From Methylotenera_A sp046594885 (GTDB lineage Bacteria > Pseudomonadota > Gammaproteobacteria > Burkholderiales > Methylophilaceae), in the NCBI GenBank assembly GCA_046594885.1, contig JBKJRD010000067.1, forward strand, positions 1 through 28,283: a stretch of DNA of 28,283 nucleotides, read 5' to 3'. Of this stretch, positions 1 through 8,198 are shown in pieces (position 1 is the first letter of the stretch; the number at the start of each line of letters is the position of its first letter). The notes under the pieces were generated by a model. It was not told the DNA's origin. It ran no database searches and saw nothing but the letters and a program-made list of their open reading frames with translations. The translations under genes were made by a program, and so were the position numbers.

Positions 1-19
1 CCAATTCCGCCATCTGGGC
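1..19 (-). tRNA. tRNA-Leu, 5' fragment cut by window edge
   Basis: Read on the minus strand, positions 19 to 1 give GCCCAGATGGCGGAATTGG. This matches the start of bacterial tRNA-Leu: a 7-base acceptor strand GCCCAGA, T8, then the D-arm start GCGGAATTGG. The anticodon lies outside the window, so the isoacceptor cannot be told. The gene is divergent from rnr, leaving about 50 bases for both promoters. Only 19 bases are visible, so the call rests on a short but characteristic match. Confidence 0.7.
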
Positions 20-69
20 ATATTCACTTAACATGAATAATGCGCCAAATTTTATAGGAAGCAACTAAC

Positions 70-2556
70 TTGTCAATTAAAAAAACCGACACAAGCTCAA
101 AACGGATATCTGATCCACACGCCAATCGTGAGGCAGCGCAATATGATACGCCGCTACCAAGCCGTGAATTGGTGTTGCAAATATTGTCTGATCAAGGCGT
201 GCCATTAAGTAATGAACAAATTTATACTTTACTGGATATTGATGCTAGTGAACGTGATAATTTTAATAAACGCTTAAATGCAATGGAGCGCGAAGGCCAA
301 ATTATGCGTAACCGCAAGGGTGCGTTATGTTTGGCAGAAAAAATTCACCTGATTGCAGGTAAAGTACTTGGGCATCCAGACGGTTTTGGCTTTTTAGTGC
401 CTGATGATAAAGCTAAACACCCTGAAGATTTATTTCTAGGTCCGCGCGAGATGGCGCAAGTGATGCATGGTGATCGCGCCATGGCGCGCATAGCAGGTTT
501 AGACAGAAAAGGTCGGCCAGAAGGTAAAATTGTTGAAGTGCTAGAACGCAGCACCAAAACATTGGTAGGGCGCATTGTACGTGGCACAGGCGTTACCATT
601 GTTGCCGCCGAAGATAAACGTATCAATCAAGATATTTTAATACCTTACCATTTAGATATGGGCGCAAAACCAGGCCAAGTGGTGATGGTGGAATTAACCG
701 AACAGCCTAGCTCACATGCGCATCCGATGGGCAAAATCGTACAGATTTTGGGTAACTATGCAGATAGTGGCATGGAGATTGAAATTGCTTTACGCAAACA
801 TAAGCTGCCACACGAGTTTTCACCAGCTGCGATTAATCAAGCAGAACGTATTCCTAAATTAGTGCAACCGGCTGATTATAAAGGTCGTATTGATTTACGT
901 GAGTTGCCACTCATCACGATTGATGGTGAAACGGCGCGCGATTTTGACGATGCAGTATTTGCAGAACCATTGCATGCTGATAAACCAAGCTTAGGCTGGC
1001 GTTTGGTCGTTGCAATTGCCGACGTGAGCTTTTATGTGAAGCCTGATGACGCGCTAGATAAAGAAGCATTTGAACGTGGCAATTCGGTGTATTTTCCGCG
1101 TCGTGTAATTCCGATGTTACCAGAGGCTTTGTCCAATGGCTTGTGTTCGCTTAACCCAGATGTTGAACGATTGTGTATGATTTGCGATATGCAAATTGAT
1201 ACTGCTGGTATCGTACAAAAATATCAGTTTTACCCGTCTGTGATGCGCTCAAAAGCGCGTATGACTTACACCAAAGTAGCCGATATGCTACAAAATCCTG
1301 AAGGCGATACCGCCAAAGAATACAGCCATGTCTTGCCGCATGCACAAAACTTATACAGTTTATTTAAGTTAATGCTCAATCAGCGTGAAAAACGCGGTGC
1401 AATTGAATTTGAATCGACTGAAACCATGATGGTTTTTGATGATAACGGTAAAATTGAGCGTATTGTGCCCACTGGCCGCAATGATGCACACAAGCTAATT
1501 GAAGAGTGCATGCTGGCTGCCAATGTTTGCGCAGCGAATTTTTTACATAAAAATGAACATGCTGCGCTGTATCGTATTCATGAAGGCCCAACGCCAGAAA
1601 AACTTGAAGCCTTGCGTACCTTTATGGCCGAAGTGGGTTTTGGCGTGACTGGTGGCGATAAACCGCACGCCAAAGATTATGGCAAGCTCATGAATCTGAT
1701 TAAAAATCGGCCAGATGCACAATTGTTGCAAACGGTGTTATTAAGATCAATGCAGCAAGCGGTTTACAGCCCAGAAAATGTCGGCCATTTTGGTTTGGCG
1801 TATGAGGCTTATGCACATTTTACCTCGCCGATTAGGCGCTATCCTGATTTGCTGATTCATCGCGCGATTAAAGCCGTTTTAAATAAAGAAAAATATAAAG
1901 CCAAAGATTGGCATAATTTAGGCGTACATTGTTCGATGACCGAACGCCGCGCGGATGATGCGACGCGTGATGTAACCAATTGGCTGAAATGCTATTACAT
2001 GCAGGATAAAATTGGTGAAATATATGAGGGCACAGTGGCAGGCGTCACCAGTTTTGGCCTATTTGTCGCTTTAGATGGCGTGTATGTAGAAGGCTTAGTG
2101 CACGTGACCGAATTAGGAAATGATTATTTTAATTACGATAAAGCGCGCCACGAAATGCTGGGAGAACGCACTGGCATGCGTTTTAGGTTGGGCGATAGAT
2201 TAACGGTAAAAGTAGCGCGGGTAGATTTAGAAACCAGTAAAATTGATTTTACTTTAGTGACTGGCACTGATAAACCAAGTGGCACGCTAGATATGAATGC
2301 GCAAAATAAGCAAAATACACGTTTTAATAAGCCTTTAACTGTTAAAAAATCTAATGCGCCAGATGATGCTAATGTTGATTTCAAGCCTTTAAGTACACGT
2401 GCGCTTGAAAAAGCGAAAAAAGACCGTTCTGGTGCAAAAAAAGCCATAAAAAGTTCGCCTAAATTAGGTGTTAAGTCTGGCTCTAAGTCTTCATCAAAAC
2501 CTAGTTCAAAGCCAGCTTCCAACAATAGAAACATCAAAAATAAAGGCAAAAGATAA
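70..2556 (+). CDS. rnr: Ribonuclease R
   Basis: This is a processive 3'-to-5' exoribonuclease of the RNB/RNase II family that degrades structured RNA in the cytoplasm. The 828-residue protein has the expected order: an N-terminal winged-helix region (about residues 30-90), cold-shock OB domains, the RNB catalytic domain, an S1 domain (about 648-730) and a basic Lys/Ser-rich tail (about 731-828). In the RNB domain, TIDGETARDFDDA places four Asp at 285, 291, 293 and 294, the same spacing as the catalytic Asp of E. coli RNase R. The start is TTG at position 70, supported by AGGAAG at 56-61 with 8 bases between them. rlmB follows 17 bases downstream on the same strand, the order also seen in many other proteobacteria, so the two are probably cotranscribed. 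Confidence 0.97.
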   Translation: MSIKKTDTSSKRISDPHANREAAQYDTPLPSRELVLQILSDQGVPLSNEQIYTLLDIDASERDNFNKRLNAMEREGQIMRNRKGALCLAEKIHLIAGKVLGHPDGFGFLVPDDKAKHPEDLFLGPREMAQVMHGDRAMARIAGLDRKGRPEGKIVEVLERSTKTLVGRIVRGTGVTIVAAEDKRINQDILIPYHLDMGAKPGQVVMVELTEQPSSHAHPMGKIVQILGNYADSGMEIEIALRKHKLPHEFSPAAINQAERIPKLVQPADYKGRIDLRELPLITIDGETARDFDDAVFAEPLHADKPSLGWRLVVAIADVSFYVKPDDALDKEAFERGNSVYFPRRVIPMLPEALSNGLCSLNPDVERLCMICDMQIDTAGIVQKYQFYPSVMRSKARMTYTKVADMLQNPEGDTAKEYSHVLPHAQNLYSLFKLMLNQREKRGAIEFESTETMMVFDDNGKIERIVPTGRNDAHKLIEECMLAANVCAANFLHKNEHAALYRIHEGPTPEKLEALRTFMAEVGFGVTGGDKPHAKDYGKLMNLIKNRPDAQLLQTVLLRSMQQAVYSPENVGHFGLAYEAYAHFTSPIRRYPDLLIHRAIKAVLNKEKYKAKDWHNLGVHCSMTERRADDATRDVTNWLKCYYMQDKIGEIYEGTVAGVTSFGLFVALDGVYVEGLVHVTELGNDYFNYDKARHEMLGERTGMRFRLGDRLTVKVARVDLETSKIDFTLVTGTDKPSGTLDMNAQNKQNTRFNKPLTVKKSNAPDDANVDFKPLSTRALEKAKKDRSGAKKAIKSSPKLGVKSGSKSSSKPSSKPASNNRNIKNKGKR

Positions 2557-2573
2557 ACAATGAGAAAAGCAAC

Positions 2574-3356
2574 ATGAGCGATAGCCGTATTTTATTTGGC
2601 TTTCACGCCGTGCTTAGTCGTATGCGTCAGCATGCAACCAGCATTGAAGAAATCTTGATTGATCGCGATCGCATTGATGCGCGCATGAAAGATTTACTGA
2701 ATATGGCAGAAGCTTCTAAGGTGCGTACCATGCAAGTAGAGCGCAACCGTTTGGATGGTCTGGCAGGCACCAACGGGCGCCACCAAGGCGTGATTGCGCG
2801 CGTGGTTGATACGCCCATTCCCTATAAAGACATTCACGATATTTTAGAATCTGACTTAACGGAGCCGCCATTTTTCTTGGTGCTAGATGGTGTTGAAGAC
2901 CCGCATAATTTAGGTGCGTGTTTGCGTGTAGCAGACGCGATGGGGGTTCATGCAGTCATCGCCCCTAAAGACCGAGCCGTTGGCTTAAATGCAACCGTGC
3001 GCAAGGTGGCCTGTGGTGCGGCAGAAACAGTACCTTTTATTGCAGTAACCAATTTGGCACGTACTTTGCGCGAGTTAAAAGAAGCAGGTGTGTTTATAAT
3101 GGGCACCGCGATGGAAGCACCCAAAGGCATGAATATGCCCACTAGTTTGCTTAATACTAAATTGGATGGTCCAATTGCTTTGGTATTAGGCGCGGAGGGC
3201 GATGGCATTCGCCGTTTAACGGCTGAAACCTGTGATGCACTAGTCACTATCCCGATGTTTGGCAGCGTAGAAAGCCTTAATGTCAGTGTAGCAAGCGGAA
3301 TTTGCCTGTATGAGGCGCGCCGTCAGCGCAGTTTAAAGCTTAGTGAAGCAGTTTGA
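2574..3356 (+). CDS. rlmB: 23S rRNA (guanosine-2251-2'-O)-methyltransferase RlmB
   Basis: This SpoU/TrmH-class methyltransferase methylates the 2'-O of G2251 in the 23S rRNA P-loop using SAM. An N-terminal substrate-binding domain (about residues 6-80) precedes the knotted SPOUT domain. All three family motifs are present: LDGVEDPHNLGACLRVAD (about 104-121, conserved Asn112), ALVLGAEGDGIRR (202-214, Glu208) and IPMFGSVESLNVSVASG (226-242, Asn236). The length of 260 aa is slightly above the E. coli protein. It starts 17 bases after rnr with only a weak purine-rich ribosome site, consistent with coupled expression. The end of the gene converges on mqo. Confidence 0.95.
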   Translation: MSDSRILFGFHAVLSRMRQHATSIEEILIDRDRIDARMKDLLNMAEASKVRTMQVERNRLDGLAGTNGRHQGVIARVVDTPIPYKDIHDILESDLTEPPFFLVLDGVEDPHNLGACLRVADAMGVHAVIAPKDRAVGLNATVRKVACGAAETVPFIAVTNLARTLRELKEAGVFIMGTAMEAPKGMNMPTSLLNTKLDGPIALVLGAEGDGIRRLTAETCDALVTIPMFGSVESLNVSVASGICLYEARRQRSLKLSEAV

Positions 3357-3362
3357 CTGTCA

Positions 3363-3401
3363 ACTTAAGCACTTAAAAAGTTTAATTAATTTAGCTTAAG
3401 T
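3363..3401. terminator. Candidate bidirectional terminator between rlmB and mqo
   Basis: ACTTAAGC (3363-3370) is perfectly complementary to GCTTAAGT (3394-3401) around a 23-base AT-rich loop, at the point where rlmB and mqo converge. One arm overlaps the last codons of mqo. The stem is AT-rich and has no clean U-tract, so termination here is only a possibility. Confidence 0.25.
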
Positions 3402-4882
3402 GTGTTTAACGTGCGATTGCGTACCGTTTTAAGCAATTGCGCGTTTTCAATCAATGATTCGCCATAGCTGGGAATCAATTGCTGCATTTTTTGCTGCCAC
3501 GCACTGGTTTTTAATTGTGTTGCAAAACAACGCTCAATCACATCAACCATCGCTTGCACACTGATAGATGCACCAGGAGATGCGCCTAATAATCCAGCAA
3601 GCGAGCCGTCACTTGAAGTAATTATTTCAGTGCCAAATTCTAGCTTTCCCATTTTTTCATTACATTTCTTGATGATTTGCACACGTTGCCCAGCACTGGC
3701 TAAATGCCAATCTTCTAACTTAGCAATCGGCAAAAAAGCACGCAAGGCGTGCATACGCTGCTCATGTGTTTGAAACACTTCTCCCACCAAATATTTTGTT
3801 AACGCCATATTATGCTTACCTGCGCCCAGCATGGCCTTTACATTATTCGCTTTAACTGATTTAGCTAAATCCAATCTCGAGCCTTGCTTCAGAAATTTAG
3901 TGGTAAAGCCAGCAAAGGGGCCAAATAACAATGCAGATTGACCGTTAATCTTGCGGGTATCTAAATGTGGCACAGACATCGGTGGCGCGCCTAAGGCAGC
4001 TTTGCCATATACTTTCACTTGATGTTGTTTAATCACTTCTTGATTATTACAAATCAGCCATTGGCCGCTAACAGGAAAACCGCCATATCCATTGCTTTCA
4101 GGAATATTTGCCTTTTGCAACAAAGGTAATACACCACCACCAGCGCCCAAAAACACAAACTTTGCCTGTATGGTGTCACTCTGATTTGTGGATTGATGCT
4201 GAACAGAAACTTGCCAGTGATGATTGATTTTTTTGAGTTTTTTTACGCGTGTATGATTCAAAAAATCAAAGTTTGGTGATGTTTTTAATTGGTTAAGCAT
4301 ATGTCGTGTTAATGCGCCAAAGTCAATATCTGAGCCATAATCAACATAGGTTGCTGCAAATTTCTGTTTTGTATTTTGCTGCGCCATCACCAGTGGCATC
4401 CAACTGCTTAATTGTTCTCTATCTTCGCTGTAGTGCATATCAGCAAACAAGTGATGCTGCTTTAGCAAGGTGAATCGGTTTTTTAAAAACTCGACATTTT
4501 TTTCGCCATGAACAAAACTTAAATGCGGTGTTTTGTTAATAAACTGCGCGGGTTTTGGCAGCGCTTTGCTTTCAACCAAAAATGACCAAAACTGTAAAGA
4601 AACCTCGAATGCCGCATTAATTTCAAGTGCGCGTTTGATGTTGATTGAGCCATCAGCTGCAATGGGCGTGTAATTGAGCTCGCAATACCCAGCATGGCCA
4701 GTGCCAGCATTATTCAGTGCAGATGAGCTTTCTAAAGCGACATCGTCAAGCTGCTCAACTAAGGTGATGCTAAGCATAGGATCTAATTGCTGTAGCAAAG
4801 TACCCAAAGTAGCACTCATGATACCGCCGCCCACTAACAAAATATCGGTTTGTCTATTTTTCATACGCTTATCATTAGCCAT
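3386..4882 (-). CDS. mqo: Malate:quinone oxidoreductase
   Basis: This is an FAD-dependent, membrane-associated enzyme that oxidises malate to oxaloacetate and passes electrons to quinone, an alternative to NAD malate dehydrogenase. The N-terminus holds the dinucleotide fold TDILLVGGGIMSATLG (about residues 12-27), followed by the family signature SSALNNAGTGHAGYCELNYTP (about 53-73). The C-terminal part has GSLAGLLGASPGAS, also typical of Mqo. The length of 498 aa is near the shorter members of the family. Met1 and Met7 are both possible starts and neither has a strong ribosome site. The gene lies about 50 bases downstream of the infA terminator, so it needs its own promoter or readthrough from infA. 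Confidence 0.95.
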   Translation of the reverse strand: MANDKRMKNRQTDILLVGGGIMSATLGTLLQQLDPMLSITLVEQLDDVALESSSALNNAGTGHAGYCELNYTPIAADGSINIKRALEINAAFEVSLQFWSFLVESKALPKPAQFINKTPHLSFVHGEKNVEFLKNRFTLLKQHHLFADMHYSEDREQLSSWMPLVMAQQNTKQKFAATYVDYGSDIDFGALTRHMLNQLKTSPNFDFLNHTRVKKLKKINHHWQVSVQHQSTNQSDTIQAKFVFLGAGGGVLPLLQKANIPESNGYGGFPVSGQWLICNNQEVIKQHQVKVYGKAALGAPPMSVPHLDTRKINGQSALLFGPFAGFTTKFLKQGSRLDLAKSVKANNVKAMLGAGKHNMALTKYLVGEVFQTHEQRMHALRAFLPIAKLEDWHLASAGQRVQIIKKCNEKMGKLEFGTEIITSSDGSLAGLLGASPGASISVQAMVDVIERCFATQLKTSAWQQKMQQLIPSYGESLIENAQLLKTVRNRTLNTLKLN

Positions 4883-4933
4883 TTTAAGATGGCGTGGTGA
4901 CTAAAAAAGATTGGGATGTAAACTGCTGACAAT

Positions 4934-4958
4934 AAAAAAGCCAGAAAAACTGGCTTTT
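4934..4958 (-). terminator. Rho-independent terminator of infA
   Basis: A perfect 9-bp stem, AAAAGCCAG (4936-4944) with CTGGCTTTT (4950-4958), has a 5-base loop. Read on the minus strand it is followed by a T-rich run complementary to 4931-4939. It lies just after the infA stop codon. Confidence 0.85.
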
Positions 4959-4972
4959 AAATAAAATTTTCG

Positions 4973-5233
4973 CTAATAATTACGTCTTTTAGGCGGGCTG
5001 TAAGCTTGCTTTGCTTCAATGTGCCTAAAAGTGATGCGCCCATTGTTGATATCATAAGGCGAAAGCTCCAATACCACTTTATCGCCAGCTAAAATACGAA
5101 TATGATTTTTGCGCATCTTACCGCCAGTGTAAGCAATTAATTTATGCCCATTTTCTAGCGTTACACGATAACGCGAATCGGGTAGAATTTCATCTACCAC
5201 GCCATTCATTTCAATCAATTCTTCTTTAGCCAA
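4973..5233 (-). CDS. infA: Translation initiation factor IF-1
   Basis: This single S1/OB-fold protein binds the A site of the 30S subunit during initiation. The sequence KEELIEMNGVVDEILPDSRY, then VTLENGHKLIAYTGGKMRK, then RILAGDKVVLELSPYD, follows the IF-1 consensus throughout. The open frame extends upstream to an ATG at 5263, but the family alignment starts at LAKEEL. That Leu is a TTG at 5233 with GGAG (5241-5244) 7 bases upstream, so I place the start there, giving 86 aa. E. coli IF-1 has 72 residues; the extra length is a basic C-terminal tail (YSPPKRRNY) of the kind seen in a second betaproteobacterial IF-1. This copy sits alone, not in a ribosomal protein operon, and is divergent from a cold-shock gene. 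Confidence 0.93.
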   Translation of the reverse strand: MAKEELIEMNGVVDEILPDSRYRVTLENGHKLIAYTGGKMRKNHIRILAGDKVVLELSPYDINNGRITFRHIEAKQAYSPPKRRNY

Positions 5234-5240
5234 ACATTTA

Positions 5241-5244
5241 CTCC
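5241..5244 (-). promoter_or_regulatory. Ribosome binding site that fixes the infA TTG start
   Basis: GGAG on the minus strand lies 7 bases before TTG at 5233. The in-frame ATG at 5263 has no such site and would add ten residues that are foreign to IF-1. Confidence 0.7.
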
Positions 5245-5353
5245 AATGTAATGTGCAATTCACTCTTAAGAACCATAAGATGCACTTGCAAATGATGGGA
5301 ATCGTGACGGCAAAGCTTTTAAATAAGGCGTCGCCACTACTTATTGCCTGCGC

Positions 5354-5382
5354 ATTATAGTCTTGGCCATGAAAATAAGCAA
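5354..5382 (-). promoter_or_regulatory. Probable infA promoter
   Basis: On the minus strand a perfect TATAAT (5359-5354) lies 17 bases downstream of TTGCTT (5382-5377). This would give an infA leader of roughly 110 bases. The -35 match is poor, so the call rests on the -10 and on position. Confidence 0.5.
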
Positions 5383-5453
5383 TTAAATTGACAGCGATGC
5401 AACTTAAAACACCCCTGATTTGAACATAAATACCAAATAATTTGAAATAATGC

Positions 5454-5482
5454 TTGACATAAAGGGCGCATTTACGTAAAAA
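5454..5482 (+). promoter_or_regulatory. Probable promoter of the cold-shock gene
   Basis: A consensus TTGACA (5454-5459) is followed after 17 bases by TAAAAA (5477-5482), a weak -10. Transcription from here would give a leader of about 105 bases before the cold-shock ATG, as is usual for cspA-type genes. Confidence 0.5.
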
Positions 5483-5542
5483 GCTTTCTAGGCGTTTGAA
5501 TTTTTAAATTGTTGAGTTTTCGAAACTAGTAATATTTTAAAA

Positions 5543-5578
5543 ACCCAAACTTTTAGGGTGCCTCCCTTTTTTTAAAGT
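5543..5578 (+). promoter_or_regulatory. Structured 5' leader with competing hairpins
   Basis: Two pairings share the same GGG bases. ACCC (5543-5546) can pair GGGT (5556-5559). Alternatively AGGG (5555-5558) pairs CCCT (5564-5567), is extended by ACTTT (5549-5553) with AAAGT (5574-5578), and is interrupted by a run of T. The element ends 14 bases before the cold-shock start codon. A temperature-dependent switch or attenuator is plausible by analogy with cspA leaders but is not shown. Confidence 0.35.
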
Positions 5579-5592
5579 ATGAAAGTAAGATT

Positions 5593-5796
5593 ATGGCAAC
5601 AGGTATTGTAAAATGGTTTAATGACTCTAAAGGCTTCGGCTTTATTACTCCAGACGCAGGCGGTGACGATTTATTCGCACATTTCTCAGCTATCGTTGAT
5701 AGCGGCTACAAAAGCTTAAAAGAAAACGATCGCGTTAGTTTTGATGTAACTGATGGACCAAAAGGCAAACAAGCCTCAAACATCCAAAAAGCATAA
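5593..5796 (+). CDS. cspA: Cold-shock protein, CspA family
   Basis: This small single-stranded RNA/DNA-binding chaperone is a single OB-fold domain of 67 residues, the normal length for the family. It carries the RNP1 motif KGFGFI (about residues 14-19) and an RNP2-like DLFAHFS (about 26-32), where VFVHFS is more usual. The ribosome site is weak (AAGTAAG before ATG). A long leader with a candidate promoter and hairpins precedes it and a strong terminator follows, so it is probably a monocistronic unit. The specific paralogue name is a guess; the family is clear. Confidence 0.95.
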   Translation: MATGIVKWFNDSKGFGFITPDAGGDDLFAHFSAIVDSGYKSLKENDRVSFDVTDGPKGKQASNIQKA

Positions 5797-5840
5797 GTTG
5801 TAAAACTTAAGCTAAATCGCGTTACAAAATTGTAATACTT

Positions 5841-5869
5841 AAAATGGCCCTTAATTGGGCCATTTTTTT
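5841..5869 (+). terminator. Rho-independent terminator of the cold-shock gene
   Basis: AAAATGGCCC (5841-5850) pairs perfectly with GGGCCATTTT (5857-5866) around a 6-base loop. Seven consecutive T run through 5869. Confidence 0.92.
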
Positions 5870-6000
5870 ACCGTTTAATTATAGTTAACACTCAATAATG
5901 CGCAAAAAAACACAGATAATCTTGGCTTGATTAGCCTCATTATTTTTATGCGCATTTAAAATGCGTGCAAAGTATTTGCCAATAAATTAAAGTAGCATGC

Positions 6001-6612
6001 ATGCTTAAAGCCATTCATAAAAAATTCCTCACAGGTCTTATCACTTTATTGCCTGTTATTCTGACGTTTTATTTGCTTTACTGGTTTGTGATTGCCACCG
6101 AATCGCTTTTAGGCGGTTTAATCAGAGCTGTGATTTCAGATGATTTTTATAAGCCTGGAATGGGGGTTGCAATCGGCTTATTGGCGACTTTAATCGTTGG
6201 TATGTTGATGCAGACGATTATTGCCCGATTCATTTTTGCACGTCTTGAGAACATACTATCTCGCCTTCCCGTTATTAAGTCTATTTATTTATCTATTCGA
6301 GATTTGCTAGATTATTTTTCAGCAGAAAAAGATAAAGATTTCGAGCAGGTAGTTGCCGTGAGTTTAGGTGAAAGCGGCTTGCAGGTTGTGGGCTTAGTCA
6401 CGCAGCATGACATGCGTAATTTACCCGCTGGATTTAATCAAAAAGACAGTTTATTGGTGTACATTCCAATGAGTTACGGCATTGGCGGCTTTGCGGTGCT
6501 GGTGCCGCGCTCTGCAACCAGATCACTCGATATGAGCATGGAAGATGCCATGCGATTTAGCTTAACTGCTGGCGTAACCAGTACTTCAAAATCAGATAAA
6601 CCGCATACTTAA
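6001..6612 (+). CDS. DUF502 family inner-membrane protein
   Basis: The 203-residue protein matches the uncharacterised DUF502 family. The N-terminus FLTGLITLLPVILTFYLLYW and a second hydrophobic stretch (about residues 52-75, GVAIGLLATLIVGMLMQTII) form two membrane segments, and the sequence RLPVIKSIYLSIRDLLDYF typical of the family follows. The C-terminal half is soluble and contains VYIPMSYGIGGFAVLVP. No enzymatic motif is seen and the biochemical function is unknown. The ATG at 6001 overlaps an out-of-frame ATG four bases earlier, and the ribosome site is weak. It appears to be a single gene, separated by more than 200 bases from both neighbours. Confidence 0.85.
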   Translation: MLKAIHKKFLTGLITLLPVILTFYLLYWFVIATESLLGGLIRAVISDDFYKPGMGVAIGLLATLIVGMLMQTIIARFIFARLENILSRLPVIKSIYLSIRDLLDYFSAEKDKDFEQVVAVSLGESGLQVVGLVTQHDMRNLPAGFNQKDSLLVYIPMSYGIGGFAVLVPRSATRSLDMSMEDAMRFSLTAGVTSTSKSDKPHT

Positions 6613-6660
6613 CACTTGATTTTACACAAAAAGTCTTCCTCAAAAAAATTTCTTTCAATC

Positions 6661-6712
6661 ATGCATTTAATAAAATAAACCCAGCGCGCCACTTAGTGGG
6701 TAAATAATGCAT
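6661..6712. other. Nested inverted repeats upstream of the efflux operon
   Basis: ATGCATT (6661-6667) and AATGCAT (6706-6712) form an inverted repeat enclosing a second dyad, CCACT-T-AGTGG (6689-6699). They lie in the gap between the DUF502 gene and the efflux adaptor, where a pump regulator could bind. No regulator gene is adjacent, and these may be chance dyads in AT-rich DNA. Confidence 0.25.
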
Positions 6713-6868
6713 GTTAGGTTATGGTTAAAATGAAGTGTTATCTCAGTGCATTTAGCCCAGCAAAAGTAAATTTAAGTAAATGTAAGAAACTAAAAAGCTA
6801 AATAATTGTTACAAGTATTAGTATGTGGTGCGTGCTGCTGGGTAATTAACATTATTGAAAGTAATGCT

Positions 6869-8086
6869 GTGAAAAATATCGCTTTATTTAACCCATTAAA
6901 AACTAAAATTAGTCATCATAAAATGCATGGAAGAGTAGCGATAAAGTTAATTATTGCTGTTATAGGCTTTATGTTTTTTGCTTACTTTGCTTACCACTAT
7001 TTTTTCACTGCTAAAAAAGAGTTAAGTAATGATGAACGCAACGGCGACAGAACACCCATTGTGAGAGCAGTAGCCGCAAATAAAGGCGATATCAATCTGT
7101 TTTTGGATGCATTAGGGACTGTGACACCAGTGAATAACGTTGTTGTTAGAACGCGTCTTGATGGTGAGTTGATGAAGGTGATGTTTAAAGAAGGCCAATA
7201 TGTGAAACAAGGGGATTTATTAGCGCAGATAGACCCTAGACCTTATGAGGTGCTATTGACCCAAGCGCAAGGGCAACTGGCTAGAGACCAAGCCTTACTG
7301 AAAAATGCACAATTGGATTTAGAGCGTTACAAAACTTTATTAGCGCAAGACTCTGCGCCAGAACAGCAAGTTGCTACGCAAGACTCTCTGGTGGATCAAT
7401 TTATGGGCACCATTCAAACCGACCAAAGCCAAATTGATAATGCAAAACTGCAGTTAAGTTATACCCGCATCACCGCGCCTATTAGCGGGCGTATCGGTTT
7501 GCGGCAGGTCGATGTCGGTAATATTGTGAGTCAATCAGATGTGAACGGATTGCTAAGTATCACACAAGTGAAGCCAATCACCGTGATTTTTGCCATTCCT
7601 CAAGATAATATCGCTTCTGTAATTACGCCATTGCGCAAAGGTAATAAATTACCAGTTACCGTTTTTGGGCGCGATCAAAAAAGTGAGCTGGCGCAAGGTT
7701 ATCTTGCCAGTACGGATAACCAGATCGACATTACCACAGGCACCGTCAAGCTGAGAGCGCAATTTGCAAATGATAATGAAAGCTTGTTTCCCAATCAGTT
7801 TGTTAACGTCAGAATGCAACTAGGCACCAATCAAGACGCCATTTTGGTGCCAAATGCAGCTATTCAACGGGGATCTCAAGGCACCTTTGTTTTTCAAGTA
7901 AAAACGGACCAAACGATTGTGGTGCAAAATGTAAAAGTGACGCAGACCGAAGGTGCGTTTTCTGCCATTGAAAGTGCGATTAAAGTGGGTGATTTAGTAG
8001 TGATTGATGGCGCAGACAAATTAAAAGAAGGCATTAAAGTGAGCTTAAATAAAGCGCCTCAAAATAAGTTAAAAGTGAATAATTAA
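6869..8086 (+). CDS. mdtA: RND efflux periplasmic adaptor subunit, MdtA-like
   Basis: This membrane fusion protein would link the inner-membrane RND pump to the outer-membrane channel. Numbered from the GTG at 6869, it has an N-terminal signal-anchor (about residues 24-46), a first lipoyl half with VMFKEGQYVKQGDLLAQIDP, an alpha-helical hairpin (about 127-195), a second lipoyl half with RITAPISGRIGLRQVDVGN, then beta-barrel and membrane-proximal domains. There is no lipobox. The start is uncertain: the frame opens at TTG 6806, GTG 6869 has GAAAG 7 bases upstream, and ATG 6923 has no ribosome site but still keeps the anchor. Two pump genes and the channel follow on the same strand. Substrates cannot be told from sequence. 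Confidence 0.9.
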   Translation: MKNIALFNPLKTKISHHKMHGRVAIKLIIAVIGFMFFAYFAYHYFFTAKKELSNDERNGDRTPIVRAVAANKGDINLFLDALGTVTPVNNVVVRTRLDGELMKVMFKEGQYVKQGDLLAQIDPRPYEVLLTQAQGQLARDQALLKNAQLDLERYKTLLAQDSAPEQQVATQDSLVDQFMGTIQTDQSQIDNAKLQLSYTRITAPISGRIGLRQVDVGNIVSQSDVNGLLSITQVKPITVIFAIPQDNIASVITPLRKGNKLPVTVFGRDQKSELAQGYLASTDNQIDITTGTVKLRAQFANDNESLFPNQFVNVRMQLGTNQDAILVPNAAIQRGSQGTFVFQVKTDQTIVVQNVKVTQTEGAFSAIESAIKVGDLVVIDGADKLKEGIKVSLNKAPQNKLKVNN

Positions 8087-8167
8087 CGATTTTTTATGTT
8101 AAAAATCCACGCCATATTACTTTTTCTTCAATTTCAGTTGATTAACCCATCCATGCAAGCAAATGTA

Positions 8168-8182
8168 TTAGCGATTCGCTAA
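8168..8182. repeat. Small hairpin in the adaptor-pump gap
   Basis: TTAGCG (8168-8173) and CGCTAA (8177-8182) form a 6-bp dyad with a 3-base loop, 17 bases before the pump start codon. It could be an mRNA hairpin that tunes expression within the operon, but it is short and has no U-tract. Confidence 0.3.
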
Positions 8183-8198
8183 ACCTACTAAAATAAGC

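Noticed and set aside
2133..2549. A 138-codon minus-strand frame opposite the end of rnr
   Set aside because: Its composition mirrors the Lys/Ser-rich tail of RNase R read backwards; no ribosome site or family match.
5916..5943. Imperfect hairpin (ATAAT, GGCT / AGCC, ATTAT) followed by T, upstream of the DUF502 gene
   Set aside because: The cold-shock gene already has a strong terminator 50 bases earlier, and the stem is interrupted by unequal bulges.
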